Assembly (NCBI RefSeq): GCF_009901525.1
Contig: NZ_CP019288.1
Span: forward strand, 4,121,501-4,185,500
Length of the DNA: 64,000 nt
Source of the DNA: Kordia antarctica
GTDB lineage: Bacteria > Bacteroidota > Bacteroidia > Flavobacteriales > Flavobacteriaceae
Direction of reading: 5' to 3'
This document shows positions 8,509-18,742 of this stretch, one piece after another; within the stretch, counting starts at the first letter, position 1, and each line of letters opens with the position of its first letter. A model generated the notes under the pieces. The model saw nothing but the letters and a program-made list of their open reading frames with translations, did no database searches and was not told where the DNA came from. The position numbers and the translations under genes are program-made.

Positions 8509-11500
8509 ATGGCATCAAACAAGAAATACTGGAAAAGTGTTGAGGAGTTAAATGAGAATAGCTCCATTGTTGAGACGCTTAGACAGAATGAGTTTGTAGA
8601 AGAAGTTCCCGTAGATGAATTCTTGGGAGACAAAGAGATGTTAGAGTCTTCTTCAACTTCTCGTAGAGACTTTCTTAAATATGTTGGTTTTAGTACAGCC
8701 GCTGCTACATTTGCAGCCTGTGAAGGACCCGTAATTAAATCGATTCCTTATGTAGTGCAACCAGAAAATATTATTCCTGGAGTTGCAGATTACTACGCAA
8801 CAACTATTGCAGATGGATACGATTTTGCAAGTATCTTAATTAAAACAAGAGAAGGTCGTCCAATCAAAGTTGAAAACAACACTGACGCTGCTGTAAAAGG
8901 AAGTGCAAATGCAAGAGTTCATGCATCTGTATTATCTTTATATGATAGTATGCGTATAAAGCAACCAAAAATTGATGGTGCTGATGTTGATTGGAAAGAA
9001 TTTGATGGCGAAATCACACAACGATTGCGTACAGTTAGAGATTCAGGAAAGCAATTGGTAGTACTTACGCAAACTTTTGCAAGTCCTTCAACGGCTAAAC
9101 TAATCAGCGAATTCAAAGCGCAGTTCGGAAATGTAACACATGTAGTATATGATGCAATATCAGAATCTACTGCTTTAGATGCATTTCAAGCAGCATATGG
9201 CGAACGAGCATTAGCTGATTACGATTTCTCGAAAGCTGAAGTAATTGTATCTGTCGGAGCTGATATCTTAGGAGATTGGCAAGGTGGAGGATATGATGAC
9301 GGATATGCTAAAGGAAGAATTCCTGCTGGAAAGCAAGGGCGTAAAAAAATGTCAAGACACATTCAATTTGAGTCTAACATGTCACTTTCTGGAGCAAATG
9401 CTGATAAGCGCGTACCATTATCGCCTTCTGATCAAAAAGTTGCGTTAGCAAAAATATACGCAGGAGTTACTGGAAACAGTGTTTCTGGTAGAAAACTATC
9501 TGACAAAGTTGAAGATGCAATTAATAAAGCAGTTGCTCAATTAAACAAAGCTGGTTCAAAAGCAGTTGTCGTATCTGGAATCAATGATGTAGATGCACAA
9601 AGCCTAGTATTGGCAATCAATGAGCATTTGAATAGCGAAGTGGTTGATTCAACTGCACCGCGTAAAATCCGTCAAGGAAATGATAAAGCCGTAGCAAAAC
9701 TAATTAGCGATATGAAAGCTGGTACTGTTGGCGGAATTATCATGGCTGGAGTAAATCCAGTATATACATTGCCAAATGGTGATGAGTTTGCGGAAAACTT
9801 AAAGAAATTAGACTTTGCTGTTACTTTTTCTATGAAAGAAGATGAAACGGCATCACATACAAAATATGTTGCTGCAACTCCACATTACTTAGAATCTTGG
9901 GGAGATGTAGAAATGAAAAAAGGTCATTACAGCGTAATGCAACCTACAATTCGTCCATTATTTAATACAAGACAATTTCAAGATGCTATATTAAAGTGGA
10001 CAGGTAACGAAAAAACATACTACGAGTATATCAAGGAAATTTGGTCTACTAACATTTTAGGACTTGGCACTTCGTGGAACAAAGCAATTCATGATGGTGT
10101 GTACAAGACTAGCATGACTATTGGTTTGGCAGAAGAAGCAAGCGAAGCTATTGAAAATTCTGAGGCTGTTGAAGGTGAAGAAGAAGTTGTTGCAACGCAA
10201 ACTACAGATGCTGGTTCACAAGCTAGAAAATTAGCAGGAACAAAAGCGGCTTCAGGAATGGAGTTGGTTCTATATGCTAAAACTGGAATGGGAGATGGAC
10301 AACAAGCAAACAATCCTTGGTTACAAGAATTTCCAGATCCAATAACAAGAGCTTCTTGGGATAATTATTTAACAGTTTCTCAAGCAGATGCAGATGCAAA
10401 AGAGTTGAAAAACTGGAATGTTGCAAATGGCGGATTAAACGGAAGTTATGTAAATCTTACTGTAAATGGACAGGTTATTGAAAATGTACCTGTAATCATT
10501 CAGCCAGGACAAGCAAAAGGAACTGTTGGTTTAGCTTTAGGTTACGGTAAAAAAGCCGGAATCAAAGAAGAAATGCAAACTGGTGTAAACGCTTATAGAG
10601 TTTATGGCAACTTCAACGCGGCTCAAACCGTTTCAATTGAAGCTGTTGGCGGCGAACATGAATTTGCTTGTGTTCAGTTGCAAAATACCTTAATGGGTAG
10701 AGGCGACATTATAAAAGATACAACACTAGAGATATTTAATACGCGCGATAAAAATCAGTACGGAGATTTTACCTTCAACGAGAAGCCAAAAGTGTCCAAA
10801 AATCATGAAATGATTGATGCCACTTCTCCAGAGGCGGATATGTGGGCTGAATTTGATCGTTCCGTCGGACATCACTTTAACTTAGCTATTGACTTAAACG
10901 CTTGTACAGGTTGTGGCGCATGTGTAATTGCATGTCACGCTGAAAACAATGTGCCAGTCGTTGGTAAAACTGAAGTTAGAAGAAGTAGAGATATGCACTG
11001 GTTGCGTATTGACAGATACTATTCTTCGGAAGAAACCTTTAATGAAGATACGGAAGCTAAAGATAATTTCAGTGGATTAGGTATTGGAGATTATATGTTT
11101 GGCGACGGAGAAGGAGATGGATCACTTTCTGGATTTGCTAGATTGGAAGATCCAGCGGAAAATCCGCAAGTAGCTTTTCAACCTGTAATGTGTCAGCATT
11201 GTAATCACGCACCATGTGAAACAGTATGTCCAGTAGCAGCAACATCTCACGGTAGACAAGGTCAAAATCATATGGCATATAACCGTTGTGTTGGTACGCG
11301 TTACTGTGCAAATAACTGTCCTTACAAAGTACGTCGATTCAACTGGTTCCTATACAATAAGAATGATGAGTTTGATTACTATATGAATGATGACTTAGGT
11401 CGAATGGTATTAAATCCAGATGTAGTTGTTCGTTCACGAGGTGTAATGGAAAAATGTTCTATGTGTATTCAAAAAACACAAAAAACAATCCTTGATGCTA

Positions 11501-11715
11501 AACGTGATGGAAGACAAATTAAAGATGGAGAATTCCAAACGGCTTGTTCTGCGGCATGTAGTTCAGGAGCAATGACATTCGGTGATATCAACGATAAGGA
11601 AAGCAAAGTGGCTGAATTATTTGAAGATGATCGTATGTATCATTTGTTAGAGCATGTAGGAACGAAGCCAAACGTACAATATCACGTGAAGGTTCGAAAT
11701 ACAAAAGAAGCATAA
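8509..11715 (+). CDS. actB: Alternative Complex III iron-sulfur subunit ActB
   Basis: A 1068-residue periplasmic subunit. A Tat-like signal begins at Arg52-Arg53 (SRRDFLK) and runs into a lipobox-like FAAC with Cys71. A long molybdopterin-oxidoreductase-like region (about 75-750) follows, which in this family carries no molybdenum. The C-terminal ferredoxin region has four cysteine groups: CTGCGACVIAC from Cys799, CQHCNHAPCETVC from Cys895, CVGTRYCANNC, and CSMC...CSAAC near 1013. They hold the Fe-S clusters that feed the ActA haems. The unusually long leader before the RR motif is normal for this family. An acidic insert lies near 545-575. Confidence 0.94.
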   Translation: MASNKKYWKSVEELNENSSIVETLRQNEFVEEVPVDEFLGDKEMLESSSTSRRDFLKYVGFSTAAATFAACEGPVIKSIPYVVQPENIIPGVADYYATTIADGYDFASILIKTREGRPIKVENNTDAAVKGSANARVHASVLSLYDSMRIKQPKIDGADVDWKEFDGEITQRLRTVRDSGKQLVVLTQTFASPSTAKLISEFKAQFGNVTHVVYDAISESTALDAFQAAYGERALADYDFSKAEVIVSVGADILGDWQGGGYDDGYAKGRIPAGKQGRKKMSRHIQFESNMSLSGANADKRVPLSPSDQKVALAKIYAGVTGNSVSGRKLSDKVEDAINKAVAQLNKAGSKAVVVSGINDVDAQSLVLAINEHLNSEVVDSTAPRKIRQGNDKAVAKLISDMKAGTVGGIIMAGVNPVYTLPNGDEFAENLKKLDFAVTFSMKEDETASHTKYVAATPHYLESWGDVEMKKGHYSVMQPTIRPLFNTRQFQDAILKWTGNEKTYYEYIKEIWSTNILGLGTSWNKAIHDGVYKTSMTIGLAEEASEAIENSEAVEGEEEVVATQTTDAGSQARKLAGTKAASGMELVLYAKTGMGDGQQANNPWLQEFPDPITRASWDNYLTVSQADADAKELKNWNVANGGLNGSYVNLTVNGQVIENVPVIIQPGQAKGTVGLALGYGKKAGIKEEMQTGVNAYRVYGNFNAAQTVSIEAVGGEHEFACVQLQNTLMGRGDIIKDTTLEIFNTRDKNQYGDFTFNEKPKVSKNHEMIDATSPEADMWAEFDRSVGHHFNLAIDLNACTGCGACVIACHAENNVPVVGKTEVRRSRDMHWLRIDRYYSSEETFNEDTEAKDNFSGLGIGDYMFGDGEGDGSLSGFARLEDPAENPQVAFQPVMCQHCNHAPCETVCPVAATSHGRQGQNHMAYNRCVGTRYCANNCPYKVRRFNWFLYNKNDEFDYYMNDDLGRMVLNPDVVVRSRGVMEKCSMCIQKTQKTILDAKRDGRQIKDGEFQTACSAACSSGAMTFGDINDKESKVAELFEDDRMYHLLEHVGTKPNVQYHVKVRNTKEA

Positions 11716-11749
11716 AAAAGAATTAATAAGAAACAATTATAAACGTATT

Positions 11750-13141
11750 ATGGCGTCGCACTACGAAGCACCTATAAGAAAACCCTTAGTAACGGGAGAC
11801 AAATCATATCATGACGTAACTCTTGATATAGCAGCTCCAGTAGAAGGAAGAGCAAATAAGCAATGGTGGATAGTATTCTCAATTGCTTTGATGGCATTCC
11901 TTTGGGGAATTGGATGTATCATCTATACAATATCTACTGGTATAGGAGTTTGGGGTCTTAACAAAACCGTTGGTTGGGCTTGGGACATTACGAACTTCGT
12001 TTGGTGGGTTGGTATTGGTCACGCAGGAACCTTAATTTCTGCTGTACTATTACTATTCCGTCAAAAATGGAGAATGGCAATTAACCGTTCTGCGGAAGCA
12101 ATGACCATTTTCTCAGTAGTACAAGCGGGATTATTCCCAATTATTCACATGGGACGTCCGTGGTTGGCATATTGGGTATTACCAATTCCAAACCAATTTG
12201 GATCACTATGGGTAAACTTTAATTCACCTTTACTTTGGGATGTATTTGCAATCTCAACATACTTATCAGTATCATTAGTATTCTGGTGGACAGGATTACT
12301 TCCTGATTTTGCTATGATTAGAGATAGAGCTGTAAAACCTTTCCAAAAGAAAATATACAGTTTAGTAAGTTTCGGTTGGAGTGGACGCGCTAAAGATTGG
12401 CAACGTTTTGAAGAAGTATCATTGGTATTAGCAGGTTTAGCAACACCATTAGTACTTTCTGTACATACAATTGTATCCTTTGACTTTGCTACGTCTGTAA
12501 TTCCAGGATGGCATACAACAATCTTTCCACCATATTTTGTGGCAGGAGCGGTTTTCTCTGGGTTTGCAATGGTAAATACACTATTAATTATCATGCGTAA
12601 AGTGTGTAATATGGAAGACTATATTACAGTACAACACATCGAATTAATGAACATTGTAATTATGATTACAGGTTCTATAGTTGGTTGCGCATATATAACA
12701 GAATTATTCATAGCTTGGTATTCTGGAGTTGAATACGAACAATATGCATTCTTAAATAGGGCAACAGGACCAAAATGGTGGGCATATTGGGCAATGATGA
12801 CATGTAATGTGTTCTCTCCACAATTTATGTGGTCTAAAAAATTAAGAACAAGTATCATGTTCTCATTTATAATCTCCATTGTCGTAAACATTGGAATGTG
12901 GTTTGAGCGTTTTGTGATTATTGTAACTTCTCTCGAAAGAGATTACTTGCCATCATCATGGTCGTCATTCTCTCCAACATTTGTTGACATAGGGATATTT
13001 ATAGGTACGATTGGATTCTTCTTTGTATTGTTCTTGTTATATGCTCGGACATTCCCTGTAATTGCACAGGCAGAAGTAAAATCAATCTTGAAATCATCAG
13101 GGGAAAAATATAAAAAACTAAGAGACGGTAACCATGAGTAG
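11750..13141 (+). CDS. actC: Alternative Complex III quinol-binding membrane subunit ActC (NrfD family)
   Basis: A polytopic NrfD/PsrC-type membrane protein of 463 residues with about ten hydrophobic segments. In Alternative Complex III this subunit carries the menaquinol oxidation site and lies beneath ActB. The first helix begins after a hydrophilic N-terminal stretch of about 38 residues. Conserved His- and Trp-rich segments such as WWVGIGHAGTLISA (about 84-97) are visible. The gene overlaps actD by 8 bases, so translational coupling is likely. Confidence 0.95.
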   Translation: MASHYEAPIRKPLVTGDKSYHDVTLDIAAPVEGRANKQWWIVFSIALMAFLWGIGCIIYTISTGIGVWGLNKTVGWAWDITNFVWWVGIGHAGTLISAVLLLFRQKWRMAINRSAEAMTIFSVVQAGLFPIIHMGRPWLAYWVLPIPNQFGSLWVNFNSPLLWDVFAISTYLSVSLVFWWTGLLPDFAMIRDRAVKPFQKKIYSLVSFGWSGRAKDWQRFEEVSLVLAGLATPLVLSVHTIVSFDFATSVIPGWHTTIFPPYFVAGAVFSGFAMVNTLLIIMRKVCNMEDYITVQHIELMNIVIMITGSIVGCAYITELFIAWYSGVEYEQYAFLNRATGPKWWAYWAMMTCNVFSPQFMWSKKLRTSIMFSFIISIVVNIGMWFERFVIIVTSLERDYLPSSWSSFSPTFVDIGIFIGTIGFFFVLFLLYARTFPVIAQAEVKSILKSSGEKYKKLRDGNHE

Positions 13142-13661
13142 CAAAGTAATACAAGCAATGTATACCGATGACGATGTGCTAATGGCAGCAGTCAAAAGAG
13201 TACGTCAAGAAAATCATCATATCGAAGAAGTGTTTACACCATTTCCGGTACACGGACTAGATAAGGCTATGGGACTTGCGCCTACGCGACTTGCCATTAC
13301 ATCATTTATGTACGGATGTGTTGGGTTGACTGTAGCAATCGTAATGATGAATTATATCATGATACAAGATTGGCCACAAAACATTGGTGGAAAACCAAGT
13401 TTTAGTTTCATAGAAAATATGCCAGCATTCGTTCCAATTATGTTCGAACTTACGGTATTCTTTGCAGCGCATTTAATGGTAATCACATTCTATTTAAGAA
13501 GTAGATTATGGCCATTTAAAGAAGCTGAGAACCCTGATCCAAGAACAACGGACGATCACTTCTTAATGGAAGTATCTGTTCATGGAGATGAAGAAGCACT
13601 AAAAGCACTGTTATTAGAAACAGGAGCTACCGAAATTAAAGTCACTGAAAAAAAGCATTAA
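13134..13661 (+). CDS. actD: Alternative Complex III subunit ActD (DUF3341)
   Basis: The 175-residue protein has a soluble N-terminal domain (about 1-55), two membrane helices (about 57-80 and 98-121) and a charged C-terminal tail. This is the DUF3341/ActD layout, and the ActD family stabilises the complex at its cytoplasmic side. Its start overlaps the end of actC by 8 bases and it ends 8 bases before actE. Confidence 0.94.
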   Translation: MSSKVIQAMYTDDDVLMAAVKRVRQENHHIEEVFTPFPVHGLDKAMGLAPTRLAITSFMYGCVGLTVAIVMMNYIMIQDWPQNIGGKPSFSFIENMPAFVPIMFELTVFFAAHLMVITFYLRSRLWPFKEAENPDPRTTDDHFLMEVSVHGDEEALKALLLETGATEIKVTEKKH

Positions 13662-13669
13662 TAAGAATT

Positions 13670-14242
13670 ATGAAAAGCCTTATAAAAATAGGAGTCGTTT
13701 TTGGAGCAGCATTGCTGATGACTTCATGCTTTAACAAATCACAGCCAAACTACCAATATTTTCCAAATATGTACGAGCCTGTGGGATATGAAACTTACCA
13801 AGAAGTTAATGGCGTTCCTTATGGAGGATATGCAGAAAACAACATGGAAGCACAAATTCCTGCCGAAGGAAGTATAAAAAGAGGTTGGTTTCCATATGAG
13901 TATGATAATACCAATGAAGGATACGAAGCTGCAAAAGCAGAATTGATGAATCCATTAGAAGCGACTGAAGAAAATCTTGCAAAAGGTGATGAGTTGTACG
14001 GAATCTACTGTGCTGTATGTCACGGTAACAAAGGAGACGGACAAGGAACTTTAGTAAAGCGTGAAAAATTCTTAGGGATTCCTAAATACAATGATCCAGG
14101 AAGAGCGATCACAGAAGGAAGTATTTACCATGTAATTATGTATGGTAGAAACAGCATGGGATCACACGCAAGTCAATTAAGTATAGAAGAACGCTGGCAA
14201 GTGGTACAACATGTATTAAAATTGAAAGCAGAATTAAAATAG
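13670..14242 (+). CDS. actE: Alternative Complex III mono-haem cytochrome c lipoprotein ActE
   Basis: A 190-residue lipoprotein with lipobox LMTSC (Cys20) and one haem c site, CAVCH, at 114-118, followed by GNKGDGQG. A candidate axial Met lies in the downstream GRNSMGSHAS segment. In Alternative Complex III, ActE is the mono-haem cytochrome that takes electrons from ActA and can hand them to the oxidase. The gene is tightly packed between actD and actF. Confidence 0.94.
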   Translation: MKSLIKIGVVFGAALLMTSCFNKSQPNYQYFPNMYEPVGYETYQEVNGVPYGGYAENNMEAQIPAEGSIKRGWFPYEYDNTNEGYEAAKAELMNPLEATEENLAKGDELYGIYCAVCHGNKGDGQGTLVKREKFLGIPKYNDPGRAITEGSIYHVIMYGRNSMGSHASQLSIEERWQVVQHVLKLKAELK

Positions 14243-14269
14243 ACCAATAACGATATAGAATTATATACA

Positions 14270-15694
14270 ATGTATACGTTTTCAAATAGATTAAGACTTT
14301 TTGCAATTATTTCCTTCGTACTTGGGGTTATCATGGTAGGCTATAGCCTTGCCGCTGTCCCAGATACTGTAGAAGAAATGAAAGCAATGGAAGCTGCTCA
14401 CGGCGGTCACGGCGCAGAACATGCTAATGACGCTAAAACAGCAACTCACGACGATCACAAACCTGATGCTGCACACGCAACAATGGATCATCAAGTTGAA
14501 AAAGCACACGATGATGCACATGCTTCCGCAGAAAGTCACGGAGCAGAAGCTGGTCATCACGATTCAGCAAAGCATGACGAACACAAATTGCAACAATTGC
14601 AAAACAAGCCTTGGGCAGCAATATATGTTGCAGCTTTCTTCTTTATGATGATATCACTTGGAGTACTCGCATTCTATGCGATACAACGTGTATCACAAGC
14701 AGGTTGGTCTCCAGTATTATTCAGAGTAATGGAAGGAATTACTGCGTATATCATTCCAGGAACAATAAGTATCATAATATTAATCATATTATGTATGCCT
14801 AGCTTACACTTAAACCATCTATTTCATTGGATGGATCCAAATCTTGTAACTGTAGGACATGAAGATTTTGACAAATTAACTTATGGTAAAAAAGCTTGGT
14901 TAAATGTGCCTTGGTTCATTATCAGAGCATTTATATATAGTGCAATTTGGATTGGATATCGTCAAATATCTCGTCGTTTATCATTACGTCAAGACGAATC
15001 AAACGATAACAGCAACTTCAAGAAGAATTTCAGACTATCAGCAATGTTCCTAGTATTATTCTTAATCTCGGAATCTATAATGTCTTGGGATTGGATCATG
15101 TCTTTCGATCATCACTGGTATAGTACGCTATTCGGATGGTACGTATTCGCAAGTATGTTTGTATCAGGAATCACAGTAATTGCTTTAGTTACCATATATC
15201 TTAAATCAAGAGGATACTTAGAATATGTAAACGATAGCCACTTACATGATTTAGCAAAATTTATGTTCGGACTTTGTATTTTCTGGACATACTTATGGTT
15301 CTCTCAATTTATGTTAATCTGGTATTCAAACATTCCAGAAGAAGTAACATACTTTATCACAAGAATTGAAGATTACAATTTGCCATTCTTTGGAATGCTT
15401 GCATTAAACCTAATATTTCCAATATTAATCTTAATGAATAGTGATTACAAGAGACTTAATTGGATCATTGTAATTGCAGGAATCGTGATCTTATTTGGTC
15501 ACTACATAGATGTATTCAATATGGTAATGCCAGCAACAGTTGGTCCACATTGGTCACTAGGAGTTCCTGAATTAGGAGCAGTATTATTATTCTTAGGATT
15601 ATTCATCTTTGTTGTGTTTACAACACTAACAAAAGCACCATTATTGGCAAAAAGAAATCCGTTTATTGAAGAAAGTAAACAATTTCATTATTAA
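14270..15694 (+). CDS. actF: Alternative Complex III membrane subunit ActF
   Basis: The second large membrane subunit, related in fold to ActC, with about ten helices in 474 residues. After the first helix (about 7-28) comes an unusual hydrophilic stretch (about 35-112) dominated by His, Ala, Asp, Glu and Lys, with many single and paired histidines, before the second helix near 116. The rest has the family pattern, including ESIMSWDWIMSFDHHWYSTL. It is the last act gene, and coxB starts 26 bases later in the same orientation. Confidence 0.93.
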   Translation: MYTFSNRLRLFAIISFVLGVIMVGYSLAAVPDTVEEMKAMEAAHGGHGAEHANDAKTATHDDHKPDAAHATMDHQVEKAHDDAHASAESHGAEAGHHDSAKHDEHKLQQLQNKPWAAIYVAAFFFMMISLGVLAFYAIQRVSQAGWSPVLFRVMEGITAYIIPGTISIIILIILCMPSLHLNHLFHWMDPNLVTVGHEDFDKLTYGKKAWLNVPWFIIRAFIYSAIWIGYRQISRRLSLRQDESNDNSNFKKNFRLSAMFLVLFLISESIMSWDWIMSFDHHWYSTLFGWYVFASMFVSGITVIALVTIYLKSRGYLEYVNDSHLHDLAKFMFGLCIFWTYLWFSQFMLIWYSNIPEEVTYFITRIEDYNLPFFGMLALNLIFPILILMNSDYKRLNWIIVIAGIVILFGHYIDVFNMVMPATVGPHWSLGVPELGAVLLFLGLFIFVVFTTLTKAPLLAKRNPFIEESKQFHY

Positions 15695-15720
15695 TTAATT
15701 TCAAAACAGTATAAAATAAG

Positions 15721-16788
15721 ATGACTACTGGTTTACTAACAATTATAGTACTTATCCTAATTGCAATCGCAATATGGCAGCTGACGAAGATATTTGACTT
15801 ATCACAAGCGAAAGCAGATACTAGTCAAGTTGCAAATGACAAGGATAACAATATCAATGGATACCTCATGATGGGATTCTTGATGTTCATATACATTATC
15901 ACAATCGTATGTTTTGTAAAATGGGGCGATTTACCATTAGTTAGCAATTCCGCTTCTGAACATGGAGATAGTGTAGATACATTAATGATCATATCAATGA
16001 TATTGATCTTCTTTGTGCAAACACTAACACAAGGATTACTTCACTACTTTGCCTACAAATACAGAGGGAAAAAAGGAAGAAAAGCATTGTATTATGCAGA
16101 TAATGATAAACTTGAATTTATTTGGACAATCATTCCAGTAATAACATTAGCAGGTTTAATTCTTTATGGATTATTTACTTGGAATGAAATCATGGATGTA
16201 AACATGGATGATGATCCAATTGTAGTTGAATTATACGCACAACAATTTAACTGGAAAGCTAGATATGCTGGAGAAGACAACGTACTAGGAAAAGCAAATG
16301 TTCGTTTAATTGACTTAGGAGATAATCCAAACATATTAGGTTTAGATAGAGAAGACAAATACGCACAAGATGATGTAATTACACAAGTATTACACTTGCC
16401 TGTTGGTAAAAAAGTAGTATTCAAAATGCGTTCGCAAGACGTATTACACTCTGCATACATGCCACACTTTAGAATGCAGATGAACTGTGTTCCAGGGCAA
16501 ACTACTGAGTTCGCAATGAAGCCATCAAAAACGACGGAAGAAATGCGCGAAACACCTCAAATTATTAACAAGGTGAAGCGTATCAATGATATCAGAGCAG
16601 GAAAAAGTCAAAAATTACTAGCTGCGGGAGAAGAAGCATTAGCACCTTACGAATTTGATTTTCTTTTACTGTGTAATAAAATATGTGGTGAATCTCACTA
16701 CAACATGCAAATGAAAGTTATCGTAGAAAGTCAAGAAGAGTACGATGCGTGGATCGCAGAACAAGCAACTTTCGGAGCAAAGAAATAA
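15721..16788 (+). CDS. coxB: Cytochrome c oxidase subunit II
   Basis: Subunit II carries the CuA centre that accepts electrons from cytochrome c or Alternative Complex III. The 355 residues include about four hydrophobic segments (near 3-22, 44-63, 84-105 and 138-158), two more than the usual hairpin, followed by the cupredoxin domain. The CuA ligand set is intact: a HSAYMPHF segment upstream, then C318-NKI-C322-GES-H326-YN-M329. The gene lies between actF and coxA, in keeping with the known Alternative Complex III-oxidase supercomplex of Flavobacterium. Confidence 0.96.
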   Translation: MTTGLLTIIVLILIAIAIWQLTKIFDLSQAKADTSQVANDKDNNINGYLMMGFLMFIYIITIVCFVKWGDLPLVSNSASEHGDSVDTLMIISMILIFFVQTLTQGLLHYFAYKYRGKKGRKALYYADNDKLEFIWTIIPVITLAGLILYGLFTWNEIMDVNMDDDPIVVELYAQQFNWKARYAGEDNVLGKANVRLIDLGDNPNILGLDREDKYAQDDVITQVLHLPVGKKVVFKMRSQDVLHSAYMPHFRMQMNCVPGQTTEFAMKPSKTTEEMRETPQIINKVKRINDIRAGKSQKLLAAGEEALAPYEFDFLLLCNKICGESHYNMQMKVIVESQEEYDAWIAEQATFGAKK

Positions 16789-16823
16789 GTAAACAAAATA
16801 ATTAAAAGATATAATATATAGAT

Positions 16824-18620
16824 ATGTCAGCAACAGCAGTACACGCAAAAGATCACGGAGACGATCACGGACATCATCATAAAGAAACTTTCATGACTAA
16901 ATACATCTTTAGTCAAGATCACAAAATGATTGCAAAGCAGTACCTAATTACAGGTACTATTATGGGAGTCATTGGAGTCATGATGTCTATATTTTTCCGT
17001 ATGCAAATTGCATGGCCAAAAGAATCGTTCACAATCTTTGAAATATTCTTAGGAAACTGGGCACCAGATGGTGTATTAAGCGCAGATAAGTACTTAGCAT
17101 TAGTAACCATTCACGGAACTATCATGGTATTCTTCGTACTAACGGCAGGATTAAGTGGTACGTTTAGTAACTTGCTAATTCCATTGCAAATTGGAGCACG
17201 TGATATGGCTTCTGGATTCTTAAATATGATTTCATATTGGTTATTCTTCATCTCAAGTGTAATCATGGTTCTATCTTTATTTGTTGAAGGTGGAGCAGCA
17301 TCAGCAGGTTGGACAATCTATCCGCCATTAAGTGCATTGCCACAAGCAATCTCTGGTTCAGGAATGGGAATGACGCTCTGGTTAGTATCGATGGCAATAT
17401 TCATTGCATCATCATTGCTAGGTTCACTAAACTATATAGTAACGGTAATCAACCTTAGAACAAAAGGAATGTCTATGACAAGATTGCCACTAACAATTTG
17501 GGCATTCTTTGTAACTGCCATCATTGGTGTAGTTTCGTTCCCAGTATTACTATCAGCAGCATTACTATTAATATTTGACAGAAGTTTTGGAACATCGTTC
17601 TATCTATCAGACATATTCATACAAGGTGAAGTATTACACTATCAAGGTGGATCGCCCGTATTATTTGAACACTTATTTTGGTTCTTAGGACATCCAGAAG
17701 TATACATTGTATTACTTCCGGCATTAGGTATAACCTCAGAAGTCATCGCTACCAACTCTCGAAAACCAATCTTTGGATATCGAGCTATGGTTGCGTCTAT
17801 CTTAGCAATTGCATTTTTATCAACAATTGTTTGGGGACACCATATGTTTATCTCAGGAATGAATCCATTCTTAGGATCTGTATTTACATTTACGACACTA
17901 TTAATTGCAATACCTTCAGCGGTAAAAGCATTTAACTATATTACAACACTCTGGAAAGGGAATTTGCAGTTAAATCCAGCGATGTTATTCTCTATCGGAT
18001 TAGTATCAACGTTCATAACTGGTGGTTTAACAGGAATTATTTTAGGAGACAGTACACTAGATATTAACGTGCACGATACATACTTTGTAGTAGCGCATTT
18101 CCACCTAGTAATGGGAATATCTGCACTCTACGGAATGTTTGCAGGAATATATCATTGGTTCCCTAAAATGTTTGGAAGAATGTTGAACAAAAACTTAGGA
18201 TATGTACACTTTTGGGTAACAGCAGTCTGTGCGTACGGAGTATTCTTCCCAATGCACTTTATCGGAATGGCAGGATTACCAAGACGTTACTATACAAACT
18301 CTGAATTTCCATTATTTGATGACTTAGCAGATGTAAACGTAATAATTACATTATTTGCAATCGTTGGTGGAGTGTTTCAGTTAGTATTCTTATACAACTT
18401 CTTTAGTAGTATTTTCTTTGGAAAGAAAGCACCGCGAAACCCGTGGAGATCAAACACATTAGAATGGACAACTCCTGTAGAACACATGCACGGAAACTGG
18501 CCAGGAGAAATTCCTCATGTTCACCGTTGGGCATACGATTACAGCAAACCAGGTCATGATGATGACTTTGTTCCGCAAAACGTTCCAATGAAAGACGGAG
18601 AAGAAGAAATGCATCACTAA
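16824..18620 (+). CDS. coxA: Cytochrome c oxidase subunit I
   Basis: The haem-copper catalytic subunit, 598 residues with about 12 helices. CuB ligands and the cross-linked Tyr are seen as H290-PEV-Y294 in GHPEVY, the His pair is at 339-340 (WGHHMF), and the haem a/a3 ligands lie in HDTYFVVAHFHLVMG. The GHPEVY form points to a type A haem-copper oxidase. A His/Asp-rich cytoplasmic N terminus (about 8-20) precedes the first helix. Subunits III and IV and the assembly factors are not in this operon; they lie at 39.5-45.1 kb. Confidence 0.97.
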   Translation: MSATAVHAKDHGDDHGHHHKETFMTKYIFSQDHKMIAKQYLITGTIMGVIGVMMSIFFRMQIAWPKESFTIFEIFLGNWAPDGVLSADKYLALVTIHGTIMVFFVLTAGLSGTFSNLLIPLQIGARDMASGFLNMISYWLFFISSVIMVLSLFVEGGAASAGWTIYPPLSALPQAISGSGMGMTLWLVSMAIFIASSLLGSLNYIVTVINLRTKGMSMTRLPLTIWAFFVTAIIGVVSFPVLLSAALLLIFDRSFGTSFYLSDIFIQGEVLHYQGGSPVLFEHLFWFLGHPEVYIVLLPALGITSEVIATNSRKPIFGYRAMVASILAIAFLSTIVWGHHMFISGMNPFLGSVFTFTTLLIAIPSAVKAFNYITTLWKGNLQLNPAMLFSIGLVSTFITGGLTGIILGDSTLDINVHDTYFVVAHFHLVMGISALYGMFAGIYHWFPKMFGRMLNKNLGYVHFWVTAVCAYGVFFPMHFIGMAGLPRRYYTNSEFPLFDDLADVNVIITLFAIVGGVFQLVFLYNFFSSIFFGKKAPRNPWRSNTLEWTTPVEHMHGNWPGEIPHVHRWAYDYSKPGHDDDFVPQNVPMKDGEEEMHH

Positions 18621-18622
18621 AA

Positions 18623-18679
18623 TCTCCATGAAAATGCAGATCTCATGAAAACGGAGATCTAAGGAAAACGAAAATCTCA
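18623..18679 (+). repeat. Degenerate 17-18-bp tandem repeat after coxA
   Basis: Three head-to-tail units (18623-18640, 18641-18657, 18658-18674) each begin with atct and contain a gaaaa core; a fourth partial atctc follows. It lies in the transcript 3' end, between the coxA stop and its terminator. Confidence 0.6.
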
Positions 18680-18696
18680 AAAATAACAACACATAC

Positions 18697-18738
18697 AAAG
18701 AGTCGCTTTAAAATCTAAAGCGACTCTTTTCTTTTAAA
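18697..18738 (+). terminator. Intrinsic terminator of the act-cox operon
   Basis: A perfect 14-bp stem, aaagagtcgcttta (18697-18710) / taaagcgactcttt (18716-18729), has a 5-base loop and a T-rich tail. The A-run on the left also lets it serve the convergent small peptide gene. Confidence 0.93.
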
Positions 18739-18742
18739 GAAT

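Noticed and set aside
14421-14648. Several ORFs in other frames over the His-rich part of actF
   Set aside because: The low-complexity codons for His, Ala and Asp leave all frames open; only the actF frame continues into a conserved protein.
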